This document shows positions 1-6,720 of a stretch of 9,606 nt of DNA, one piece after another. The position numbers and the translations under genes were made by a program. The notes beneath the pieces are model-generated. The model searched no databases. It saw only the letters and a list, made by a program, of their open reading frames with translations, and was not told the origin of the DNA. The DNA is from Deltaproteobacteria bacterium (lineage in GTDB: Bacteria > UBA10199 > DSSB01). Location of the stretch: the NCBI GenBank assembly GCA_021414045.1, contig JAIOPF010000225.1:1-9606 (forward strand). The letters are read 5' to 3'. Position 1 is the first letter of the stretch. Every line of letters starts with the position of its first letter.

Positions 1-270
1 AAATTTCAATTTTTCTTTGCGAACGCGGCGCAGTAGTGATTTCCATTCGCCAAGGTCCTCAAAGATCAGGCCGAAATGACGTGGATAAATGCCTTTTTGG
101 CGGGCGGGCTTTTCGTGGGTGAGTTGGGCGACGATCTGGTTTCCGCCGAGATTGAGGATAAGGGAATGCTCCGATTCGCGCCCGACCTTGCAACCCAGGG
201 AGACGTAAAATTTTTTGGCGATCTTCAAGTCGTGGACGGGAAAGGCCAGGTGAAACAGTTTTTTACCCAT
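1..270 (-). CDS. VOC (glyoxalase-fold) family protein, partial at C-terminus
   Basis: The window edge cuts this gene, leaving the first 90 residues and no stop codon. The start MGKKLFHLAFPVHDL is followed by FYVSLGCKVGR, a strand region ending in GGNQIVAQLTH, and RHFGLIF near residues 64-70. This is the first beta-alpha-beta-beta-beta module of the vicinal oxygen chelate fold. H7 and H65 are plausible metal ligands by position. Family members include glyoxalases, ring-cleaving dioxygenases and thiol transferases, and the substrate cannot be read from this fragment. The ATG lies inside the 3' end of the GST-like gene (8-bp overlap), so translation is probably coupled to it and the two proteins may share a thiol-related detoxification role. 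This frame is not among the long open frames that start inside the window because it runs off the edge. The fold call is fairly sure; the reaction is unknown. Confidence 0.8.
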   Translation of the reverse strand, partial: MGKKLFHLAFPVHDLKIAKKFYVSLGCKVGRESEHSLILNLGGNQIVAQLTHEKPARQKGIYPRHFGLIFEDLGEWKSLLRRVRKEKLKF

Positions 271-1027
271 GGTTCAGTCCCTTTTTTCGGTAATCCCGAT
301 AGAGCCGTCGGACCCATTTTTCGACGTGGGAATCCTCCCATCGGGCCTGGAACTCTTGCAGGGGAATCGGCAGTTCTTCATTTTTGGGCCAGGGAAACTC
401 GTGTTCTGGCGGAGTGAAAAGGGGTGCCAAGAGAGAGGCGGCGCTTAGGTCGGCACGGCTGAAGTGTTTGCCAACGAGGAAGTCGCGTTTCTTCAGCCTC
501 GTGTCGAGTTTCTCGAGGGCGGCGTTTAGTTGCACCCTCGACTTCTCGACTTGCGGCGGATAGATTCGCATCGCCTTCCGCATGAGTCGCTTGACGCCGG
601 GATAGGCGAGGCCGAAGGCGTAGCGTTCGTACCAGGGGGACTGTTCGACCAGAAGGCGCGGCATCAATTTAGGTTCGTCCAACAGATGATGATACATGAA
701 GCGGCGCAGGTGCTTGCCCACCTCTTCGTCGCAGTACTCTTCCCATTCCAGGGCTTCGGCCCGATCCGCGGCCGTGTCAGGGAAGAGGGGAGGGGAAGGA
801 TAAGTCGTTTCCAAAAATTCGAGGATGTTCGTCGAGTCTTGGAGTATCTTGCCCTCGTAATCTAGAATCGGGACGGAAGTTCGAGGCGCCATGCGGCGGG
901 TCTTGAGCAAATGAAAGCCGGGGAGTAGATTGACGATCTCGAAGGGGACTCCTTTAAAGTCCAGCGCCCAACGGGATTTTTCGCAATAATGCGAGACCGG
1001 GAATTGATAGAGCCGAATCTTTGCCAT
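263..1027 (-). CDS. Glutathione S-transferase-like protein
   Basis: This 254-residue protein has the two-domain GST layout. The N-terminal thioredoxin-fold domain (about 1-78) has YQFPVSHYCEKSRWAL at 7-22, TSVPIL at 50-55 with the cis-proline P53, and QDSTNILEFLE at 63-73, where D64-S65 is the usual contact for the glutathione glutamyl group. The helical C-terminal domain has FSRADLSAASLLAPL near 189-203, including the S-x-x-D N-capping box of GSTs. An ATG at 1060 would add 11 residues, but it lacks a Shine-Dalgarno and family similarity begins at MAKIRLYQ, so the ATG at 1027 is chosen. AAGG lies about 10 nt upstream of it. The stop overlaps the start of the VOC gene. The role is probably conjugation or reduction of electrophiles with glutathione, but the substrate is unknown. 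A 15-bp palindrome covers its leader. Confidence 0.85.
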   Translation of the reverse strand: MAKIRLYQFPVSHYCEKSRWALDFKGVPFEIVNLLPGFHLLKTRRMAPRTSVPILDYEGKILQDSTNILEFLETTYPSPPLFPDTAADRAEALEWEEYCDEEVGKHLRRFMYHHLLDEPKLMPRLLVEQSPWYERYAFGLAYPGVKRLMRKAMRIYPPQVEKSRVQLNAALEKLDTRLKKRDFLVGKHFSRADLSAASLLAPLFTPPEHEFPWPKNEELPIPLQEFQARWEDSHVEKWVRRLYRDYRKKGLNHG

Positions 1028-1036
1028 GACAGCAAA

Positions 1037-1051
1037 ACCTTGACTCAAGGT
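1037..1051. promoter_or_regulatory. Perfect 15-bp palindrome in divergent intergenic region, candidate operator
   Basis: ACCTTGA and TCAAGGT form 7-bp perfectly complementary arms around one central C. The dyad fills a third of the 47-bp gap between the divergent GST-like and FAD oxidoreductase genes and overlaps the GST leader just upstream of its start. Its position suggests an operator controlling one or both genes. ACCT...AGGT ends are common in MerR-type operators, but the regulator cannot be identified and none is encoded here. Confidence 0.45.
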
Positions 1052-1074
1052 CGTTTCCATTTCAAGGGAGAAAC

Positions 1075-2589
1075 ATGCCTCATTCCATCTACAAGCCGGA
1101 CCGACTGCATGGTCCCTTCGACGCCATCGTCATCGGATCCGGAATCGGCGGGCTTTCCGTCGCGGCCTTGTTGGCGCGAGCCGGCAAGAAAGTCCTCGTT
1201 CTCGAGCGCCATTACGTCGCGGGCGGTTTCACGCACACCTTTTCGCGCAAGGGCTACGAGTGGGATGTGGGTTTGCATTATGTCGGAGAGGTGCAGCGCA
1301 AGAATTCCCTGCTCCGCAAGGTCTTCGACGCCATCACCGACTCGCAATTGCAATGGAACCCCATGCCCGCCGTTTACGACCGGGTCTGCATCGGCGAGGA
1401 AGTCTACGAATTCGAGGCGCCGAAGGCGCGCCTGATCCAGCGCCTGGAAGAATATTTCCCCAAGGAACGCAACGCCATCTCGGAATATTTCCGCCTGGTC
1501 GAGGAAATCGCCGGCGCGGCGAAGAGCTATTACATGGCCAAGGCCATGCCGGCGGCTCTTGGCGCGACCTTGGGGTCCCTGATGTCGCGGCGCTTTCACC
1601 GGCTATCGGATTGCACCACCTACGAGGTATTGTCGGGCCTGACTTCCGATGCGAGATTGATCGGCGTCCTCACTGCCCAATACGGCGACTACGGCCTGCC
1701 CCCGCGGGAAAGCAGCTTCGCGATCCACGCCCTGGTGGCCCGGCATTATTTCGACGGTGGCAACTATCCGGTGGGTGGTTCGGGCCGCATCGCCGACACG
1801 ATTATCCCAATGATCGAGAAGGCCGGCGGGCAAGTTTTGGTGAAGGCCGAGGTCAGCGAAATCCTGCTGCGTGACGGGAAGGCGTCGGGGGTTCGCCTGG
1901 CCGACGGAAGCGAAGTCCTCGCGCCTATCGTGATCAGCGATGCCGGAGCGGCGAATACCTTCCTGCGTCTGCTGCCATCGCGTCCACCGAGTCTCGAAAA
2001 AATCCGCGACTCCCTCGCGGATTCCAATTATTGGATCTATCCGGATTACGACCACGATGCCGCGGTCGCGCGCTTCACGAAGGATCCTAGCGCGCCGCTT
2101 CCGGTGACCTACCTGTCCTTTCCTTCCTTCAAAGACCCTGCTTGGGAGGGGAAATTTCCCGGGCGTTCCACCGTCGAGGCCATCACCTTCGCTCCCTACG
2201 AGTGGTTCCGACGTTGGGAATCCACCGAATGGCGGAAGCGGGGGACGGAATATGAGGCGCTTAAGGAGGCTTTTGCCCAACGACTCTTAGCGCAGCTCGA
2301 CCATTGGGTTCCGGCCTTGGCTGGAAAAATCGACTACTACGAGGTCTCCACGCCGCTCAGCACCCGCCACTTCGCGAATTATGCCAGCGGAGAAATTTAC
2401 GGTCTCGACCACACACCCTCGCGTTTTCGTCAAAAATGGCTGAAACCCGCGACGCCTATCCCTCATCTGTACCTAACTGGCCAAGACGTCGTCAGCGACG
2501 GCATCGCCGGGGCCTTGATGGGCGGAGTGTTAGCGGCTTCCGCCATCCTAAAGCGTAACGTCCTTTCCGAATTAATGCGGAATTCTTGA
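1075..2589 (+). CDS. FAD-dependent oxidoreductase, retinol saturase/carotenoid isomerase (phytoene desaturase-like) family
   Basis: This is a complete 504-residue flavoprotein. Residues 16-45 form the FAD-binding Rossmann motif: DAIVIGSGIGGLSVAALLAR with GSGIGG at 21-26, and the ribose-binding acidic residue E44 at the end of strand two. HYVAGGFTHTF and GYEWDVGLHYVG follow (46-71), which is characteristic of the RetSat/CrtISO branch. The C-terminal FAD-contacting segment is PHLYLTGQDVVSDGIAGALMGG (from 463), also typical of this branch. Known members saturate or isomerise double bonds in polyenes such as retinol or carotenoids. No carotenoid biosynthesis genes lie nearby, so the substrate is open and could be another unsaturated lipid. 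The start is supported by AAGGGAG at 1064-1070. The gene is divergent from the GST-like gene and no terminator was seen after it. Confidence 0.9.
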   Translation: MPHSIYKPDRLHGPFDAIVIGSGIGGLSVAALLARAGKKVLVLERHYVAGGFTHTFSRKGYEWDVGLHYVGEVQRKNSLLRKVFDAITDSQLQWNPMPAVYDRVCIGEEVYEFEAPKARLIQRLEEYFPKERNAISEYFRLVEEIAGAAKSYYMAKAMPAALGATLGSLMSRRFHRLSDCTTYEVLSGLTSDARLIGVLTAQYGDYGLPPRESSFAIHALVARHYFDGGNYPVGGSGRIADTIIPMIEKAGGQVLVKAEVSEILLRDGKASGVRLADGSEVLAPIVISDAGAANTFLRLLPSRPPSLEKIRDSLADSNYWIYPDYDHDAAVARFTKDPSAPLPVTYLSFPSFKDPAWEGKFPGRSTVEAITFAPYEWFRRWESTEWRKRGTEYEALKEAFAQRLLAQLDHWVPALAGKIDYYEVSTPLSTRHFANYASGEIYGLDHTPSRFRQKWLKPATPIPHLYLTGQDVVSDGIAGALMGGVLAASAILKRNVLSELMRNS

Positions 2590-2598
2590 CCAAATTCC

Positions 2599-2627
2599 TT
2601 GAAAATTGCACCGCGATTTTCTATTTC
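2599..2627 (+). promoter_or_regulatory. Weak sigma-70-like promoter candidate
   Basis: TTGAAA (2599-2604) and TATTTC (2622-2627) are separated by 17 bp, about 58 bp upstream of the FG-GAP protein start. The -35 box matches 5 of 6 consensus bases, but the -10 box matches only 3 of 6. The spacing and location fit an independent promoter for the secreted protein. This is a consensus guess only. Confidence 0.25.
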
Positions 2628-2674
2628 GGTCCCCGGGTTCTTACTTAAGGGTTTACATTTCATATTAACTTTCC

Positions 2675-2680
2675 AAGGAG
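2675..2680 (+). promoter_or_regulatory. Shine-Dalgarno deciding the start of the FG-GAP protein
   Basis: AAGGAG lies 5 nt before the ATG at 2686. It fixes the start there rather than at the upstream in-frame TTG at 2599, which would place about 29 extra residues before an otherwise normal signal peptide. Confidence 0.85.
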
Positions 2681-2685
2681 ACTTC

Positions 2686-4647
2686 ATGAGACAGATGACC
2701 AAGAAATGGGTCGTGGGCCTAAGTGTGGCCGCCGCCCTCGGTGCTTGCGCACTACCGGGTTTCGCGCAAACCTTCGATCCTCAAGCCAGCGATTTCGTGA
2801 TGCTGGGGGCTTCGTCCGGCCCAGCGCCCATCCCCGCTCTTCCCATGACCCTCAATATCGGTGAGTTCGACTCGAGCGTGAAGTCGGCCGTGACGGGTCA
2901 GGCATTAAACGAGGTCGTGGTCTTGGGATTCCCGACCATCGACACCCAAGCGGAGACGGTTACCGACCGTGTTTGGACCATCGTCCATGACAGCCCGACG
3001 GTGACCCGATCCCTGGTTCAAAGCACTCCCTCGGATTTCATTTTCGATTCCCAGTCAGAGCCGACTAGCCCTTTTTGGCTGGTTCCTACCAGCGTCCAAA
3101 TTCTTGATCTCAATGGCGACGGACAAAACGACATCGCCTTCATGGATCAGACTCTTCAAGCGGAAATCGTCGTCCAACCGGCGCTGAAGTTCCAGAAATC
3201 CAACACTAGCAATCCCGCGAATGTCCTAGGAATCCCCGGAAAGAGTTCTGCTCCTTTCTTCCAGACTTCAATCAACCTCCTTGGCAGCCAAGGGCCGGAT
3301 GCCAGCATCCCCAACCCTTTGTCCGAGGTCAGTCAACCGGTTTTGGCGGTGGGTGACTTTGATGGAGACGGAGTTTCCGATCTCGCATTTTATGATTTCG
3401 TGATCGAAGGCCAGTCCGACACGGACTTAGCCGCGGTCCTCAAGAACAACGGGACGCTCGGCCTCCTGCCGCGCACGGACACCACCTTGACCCCGCCCGC
3501 CGACGTGGCGGGACAAAACGGCGGTTATAACGTGGCGGCCGCCGACGTGAACGGTGATGGGATCACCGACTTGGTCATGACCTTCGACGTCGATAATACC
3601 ACCGACGCGTCGGATCGCCTGCTGGTCTTCCTCGGAAACGGCGACGGCACCGTGGCTAGCGAGCCGGATGTCGATGTCGTGGTTTCCGACGGCGGAGACC
3701 TCCATGGCCTCGCCATCGGCGATTTCGACGGCAACGGTTACCTCGACTACGCCCTCTCGGTCACCGGGAACCAAGCCATGGTCGTTCCTTCGTCGATCTT
3801 GCAGGTGATTCTCTGCACGCCGGGCACTCCCACTTCCTGCAACGTCCAATCGGTGGACCTGAACGCCGTCGTCTACAGCGTTGCTTCGGAGGATTTCAAC
3901 TCCGACGGTTTGGACGATTTGGCCCTGGCTCAATTGTCTTGCGCTTCGGGTGATTGCCAAAACGGCCTGGGAATCATCGGAAACATCGGGGTTTACCTCA
4001 ATAAGGGAAGCTCCTTCAGCAATACCTCGGATCAGACGCTGGACCTGGGCGGTTCGGATGATCGCAGGCTGATCCTTCAAGTGGTCTCGAAAGACATCGA
4101 CGGATGCGGCGGACCGGACCTGGCCTATATCGGTTTCGCGATTCCGGAACCGTCCGACCCTCCCGTGGTCGCGGCCCCCTTGAAGTTTTCTTCCCTGGAA
4201 GATGAGGTGAAACTGGGCAACTTGAACGAAGCGACCAGTTACACCTCCGTGGCCTTCAACAACAACGAAGCCCCTGTTGCCGATGCCGGCGAAGGTACCT
4301 TGACCCCGGGCGGTTTCTTGGTGGGCGGCAATCCCACTTGCGCCGATCCTTCGGAGGACACTCAGTCCATCCAATGGACTGTCGTCTCGGGCAGCGCGAC
4401 CATCAGCAATGCCACCGTGGCCAATCCGGTGATCACCAATGTCACCGGGACGACCGTCCTTCAGGTGACTTGCACCGATGCTTGCGGACTTTCCGACACG
4501 TATACCGTGACGCTGAGCGGCGGCGCCTTGGTTGAAGGTTCGGGTTGCGGGATGTCCCTGGTCCCGGCTTCCGGCCTTTCCTTCGGTTGGTTGGCGAGCT
4601 TGCTCGCCTTCTTGCCTGCATTGGCCCTGCGCCGTCGCAGCCGCTAA
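2686..4647 (+). CDS. Secreted FG-GAP/VCBS repeat protein with PKD-like domain and C-terminal sorting signal
   Basis: This 653-residue exported protein begins MRQMTKKWVVGLSVAAALGACALPGFAQ, a signal peptide with a lysine pair and hydrophobic core. Cleavage could fall near residues 27-28 (signal peptidase I), or at C21 if LGAC acts as a lipobox. About six calcium-loop/FG-GAP motifs begin near residues 141 (DLNGDGQND), 224 (DFDGDGVSD), 287 (DVNGDGITD), 346 (DFDGNGYLD), 403 (DFNSDGLDD) and 470 (DIDGCGGPD). This suggests an integrin-alpha-like beta-propeller. Residues 529-613 resemble a PKD/REJ-type beta-sandwich (APVADAG...). The C-terminus has GSGCG with C621, a hydrophobic segment at 633-648 and a final RRRSR, a tripartite sorting signal of the Cys-containing kind (MYXO-CTERM or JDVT-CTERM-like). 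The protein is probably displayed on the cell surface; its ligand is unknown. A strong terminator follows. Confidence 0.88.
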   Translation: MRQMTKKWVVGLSVAAALGACALPGFAQTFDPQASDFVMLGASSGPAPIPALPMTLNIGEFDSSVKSAVTGQALNEVVVLGFPTIDTQAETVTDRVWTIVHDSPTVTRSLVQSTPSDFIFDSQSEPTSPFWLVPTSVQILDLNGDGQNDIAFMDQTLQAEIVVQPALKFQKSNTSNPANVLGIPGKSSAPFFQTSINLLGSQGPDASIPNPLSEVSQPVLAVGDFDGDGVSDLAFYDFVIEGQSDTDLAAVLKNNGTLGLLPRTDTTLTPPADVAGQNGGYNVAAADVNGDGITDLVMTFDVDNTTDASDRLLVFLGNGDGTVASEPDVDVVVSDGGDLHGLAIGDFDGNGYLDYALSVTGNQAMVVPSSILQVILCTPGTPTSCNVQSVDLNAVVYSVASEDFNSDGLDDLALAQLSCASGDCQNGLGIIGNIGVYLNKGSSFSNTSDQTLDLGGSDDRRLILQVVSKDIDGCGGPDLAYIGFAIPEPSDPPVVAAPLKFSSLEDEVKLGNLNEATSYTSVAFNNNEAPVADAGEGTLTPGGFLVGGNPTCADPSEDTQSIQWTVVSGSATISNATVANPVITNVTGTTVLQVTCTDACGLSDTYTVTLSGGALVEGSGCGMSLVPASGLSFGWLASLLAFLPALALRRRSR

Positions 4648-4671
4648 TATTGGATACTCGGTCCATTCATG

Positions 4672-4704
4672 AACCCGGGTCCCGATAAGGGCCCGGGTTT
4701 TTTT
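4672..4704 (+). terminator. Rho-independent terminator after the FG-GAP gene
   Basis: AACCCGGG plus CCC (4672-4683, with one bulged T at 4680) pairs with GGGCCCGGGTT (4689-4699) around a GATAA loop and runs into seven T residues (4698-4704). The T-tract is on the plus-strand side only, so it ends transcription of the FG-GAP gene. The convergent minus-strand operon gains no comparable U-tract from it. Confidence 0.92.
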
Positions 4705-4720
4705 ATGGTATTGCGGGTGA

Positions 4721-5923
4721 TCAGCCGGGTTTCGGCAGGTTAGGAAGCAAGGGTTCGCGGCGATTCAAGGGTCCGCTCAGCAATAGCTGGGCGTCGCCGA
4801 TGTATCGCGCCGCGAAACTGCCTTCGCAGAGCGAGAGGTAAAATTCCCACATGCGGAGGAATTTCTCGTCGAAACCCAGGGAGACCACCGCTTCCCGTTG
4901 TTTTAAGAAATTCTCCCGCCACTGCCTCAACGTCGTCGCGTAATGCGGCGTTAGGTCCTCGAAGTGAATGAGGCGTAACTCAGAGGCGCGGGTGGCCGCT
5001 TGGAGCAGGGCGGTCACCGAGGGGATGCAGCTTCCCGGAAAAATATATTTTTTGATGAAATCCACCGAGTCCCGCGCCGTCGCGTAAGCGGCATCCTCGA
5101 TGGTGATCGTCTGCAGCAGCATTTGGCCTTCGGGTTTGAGCAGGCGACCGCAGGTCCGGAAAAAGTCTTCGTAATACTGGTGCCCCACCGCCTCGATCAT
5201 CTCGACCGAGACCAATTTGTCGTATTCGCCCTTCAGCTCGCGATAATCCTCGCGAAGCAGACGGATTCGCTTGCCCAGTCCCGCTTCGCGGATCCGTTGC
5301 GAGGCGAATTCGTGTTGCTGCGCCGAGATCGTCGTGGTCGTGACGCGGCAACCATAGTGTTGGTCGATCTTCGCGACCTGGGCCTCGCGGAGTTTCGTTT
5401 CCGGTCTATCGAAGATGCCGCAGGAGTAGGTCATGGTTTCGTCGAGCCAGAGGGCGAAAAAGTCGTTGCTGAGGTCGTAATGCGCCGCGATGTTCTCTTT
5501 GCTTCCCTTTCGGGTGTTGCGGCGCAGGTGGTGGAGGAATTTCTGGAAAGGCTCGGACAAGAGCATCCACAGCGATTCCAGTTCCCGAAACATCGAGCGG
5601 TTGCGAAGGATCAGGTGAACCAGGGCGGGAATGTCGTCGCAGGACCACAGTCCTTCCATGAAGGCCTCGCCGGTCCCGATGGTCCCGCCCAGCGTCGCCT
5701 TCGCGTAAAAACGGGGGTCGTGAACGCGAAAGGTCACTTGAATGGCATCGGGTTCCTCATTTCCCTCGTATCGAAAAGAATCTTTTCCATCCACGAGGGT
5801 GAGGGTTCCGACTTTTAAATGCCGAAGCAGTCGCAACACCATGCCGCGGGCGCCACGATGGATCCATGCTGGCGCCGCCAGTTCTATCAGGGAGGGATTT
5901 TGTCCAAGCAGCGATTCCTTCAT
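4721..5923 (-). CDS. cfa: Cyclopropane-fatty-acid synthase family protein lacking the SAM-binding motif I
   Basis: This 400-residue protein is clearly of the CFA synthase family, which transfers a methylene from S-adenosylmethionine to double bonds of phospholipid acyl chains at the membrane. Visible landmarks are [11 protein letters not shown] (146-156), MTYSC with the active-site cysteine C168, TISAQQ (198-203), [10 protein letters not shown] (239-247) with the conserved glutamate, KKYIFPGS (291-298) and the C-terminal [12 protein letters not shown] (359-370). The position of the E. coli active-site histidine is Q271, which I recall as normal in this sub-branch. What is missing is the glycine-rich SAM loop: AQVAKID (181-187) runs straight into [11 protein letters not shown], where relatives have about 29 more residues including a V-L-E-I-G-x-G-W-G segment. 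The frame is otherwise intact. SAM binding is therefore doubtful as written. It is the last gene of its operon, and its ATG overlaps the DUF1365 stop as ATGA behind a GGAGG. Confidence 0.9.
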   Translation of the reverse strand: MKESLLGQNPSLIELAAPAWIHRGARGMVLRLLRHLKVGTLTLVDGKDSFRYEGNEEPDAIQVTFRVHDPRFYAKATLGGTIGTGEAFMEGLWSCDDIPALVHLILRNRSMFRELESLWMLLSEPFQKFLHHLRRNTRKGSKENIAAHYDLSNDFFALWLDETMTYSCGIFDRPETKLREAQVAKIDQHYGCRVTTTTISAQQHEFASQRIREAGLGKRIRLLREDYRELKGEYDKLVSVEMIEAVGHQYYEDFFRTCGRLLKPEGQMLLQTITIEDAAYATARDSVDFIKKYIFPGSCIPSVTALLQAATRASELRLIHFEDLTPHYATTLRQWRENFLKQREAVVSLGFDEKFLRMWEFYLSLCEGSFAARYIGDAQLLLSGPLNRREPLLPNLPKPG

Positions 5924-6711
5924 GAGTCCTCCGCCTTGGCGATACCGTGTTTGGGGTGAGTTTGAAACGGGACTTTTTTCAGCCAGAGGCGCAAGGCCTG
6001 ATAATAGATGCCAGCGAGGATCTTCGCGGTCATGAAGGGATGGGCCGCGAGGGTCTTGTTGAGGGTGAGGCCGGAAATTTCGCGGCGAGCCAGGGTCAAA
6101 GTGGAATCGAAGAATCCCTTGCCGTCCTTCAAGTTCACCATATTTACGGCGAGCTTATCGGCAGGCGTCTCGAATCTCCAATCGTAATCCAGGTTCATTT
6201 CCATGAAAGGGGAGACATGAAATTTTTTTCCGAATTGGAAGCGCAATTCCGCCCCCTCGGAACGGCTTTCCTGACGAGTCAACACGTAAGGGTAGGTTTC
6301 TCCCCAAGGCGTGTTGGTGATCTCGGCCACGATGGCCTCGATTTCGGTGTCGGATGGGTTGTAGCAATAATAAAAACTCACCGGATTTTGCCTGTATCCG
6401 AAGTAGCGAAGGTTGGTGAGCAGTCGTATCGGTCCTTCGGGCCTCCGTCCGCTGCGTTCCTCGACTAGGTTTCGTATCGAGAGATCCAGCGGCTGGTCTT
6501 TGGGACCCCAATAATCCGCGCGCCTGAACCAGGCGGGGCGGAAGGATTTGGCGGACCAAAACCATCGTCCCTGAAACAAGGTCGGGAGTTCGGATAAATC
6601 GAGATACATCATGAAAACTCGATACATGAAGCTGTTGGCCACGGGCGCGAAGCGGCGATGCCGGAGCGTGCCGACGTAGATGCAGCTTTTTAGGTTTCGA
6701 GATTCCGTCAT
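5920..6711 (-). CDS. DUF1365 domain protein
   Basis: This 263-residue protein is DUF1365 along its whole length. Hallmarks are [23 protein letters not shown] (11-33), LDLSELP (38-43), [15 protein letters not shown] (103-117), [12 protein letters not shown] (133-144) and [17 protein letters not shown] (162-178). The family has no settled biochemistry that I know. It recurs between a COG2907-type FAD oxidoreductase and a CFA-family methyltransferase, exactly as here, so a part in membrane acyl-chain modification is inferred from context. An upstream in-frame ATG at 6843 would overlap the preceding gene by over 100 bp. The start MTESRNLK at 6711 is preferred because it has a Shine-Dalgarno and matches where family similarity begins. 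It starts 7 nt after the FAD gene stops and overlaps the CFA start by 4 bp, giving tight operon coupling. Confidence 0.9.
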   Translation of the reverse strand: MTESRNLKSCIYVGTLRHRRFAPVANSFMYRVFMMYLDLSELPTLFQGRWFWSAKSFRPAWFRRADYWGPKDQPLDLSIRNLVEERSGRRPEGPIRLLTNLRYFGYRQNPVSFYYCYNPSDTEIEAIVAEITNTPWGETYPYVLTRQESRSEGAELRFQFGKKFHVSPFMEMNLDYDWRFETPADKLAVNMVNLKDGKGFFDSTLTLARREISGLTLNKTLAAHPFMTAKILAGIYYQALRLWLKKVPFQTHPKHGIAKAEDS

Positions 6712-6715
6712 GTCG

Positions 6716-6720
6716 CCCTC
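6716..6720 (-). promoter_or_regulatory. Shine-Dalgarno deciding the DUF1365 start
   Basis: On the minus strand GAGGG overlaps the stop codon of the FAD gene and sits 4 nt before the ATG at 6711. It supports that start over the longer frame from 6843. Confidence 0.75.

Noticed and set aside
1603..2280. Open frame of 225 codons on the minus strand
   Set aside because: It is a shadow of the retinol-saturase-like gene with no domain signature.
3427..4374. Long open frame of 315 codons on the minus strand
   Set aside because: It is antisense to the FG-GAP gene, whose repeats, signal peptide and terminator are clear. The antisense product has no recognisable domain and reflects codon bias of the real gene.
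4648..4720. Bidirectional terminator serving both convergent transcription units
   Set aside because: The hairpin is symmetric enough, but the T-tract is on the plus-strand side only, so it is annotated for the FG-GAP gene alone.
5000..5818. Long open frame of 272 codons on the plus strand
   Set aside because: It is the mirror of the CFA-family coding sequence, with no Shine-Dalgarno or family motifs.
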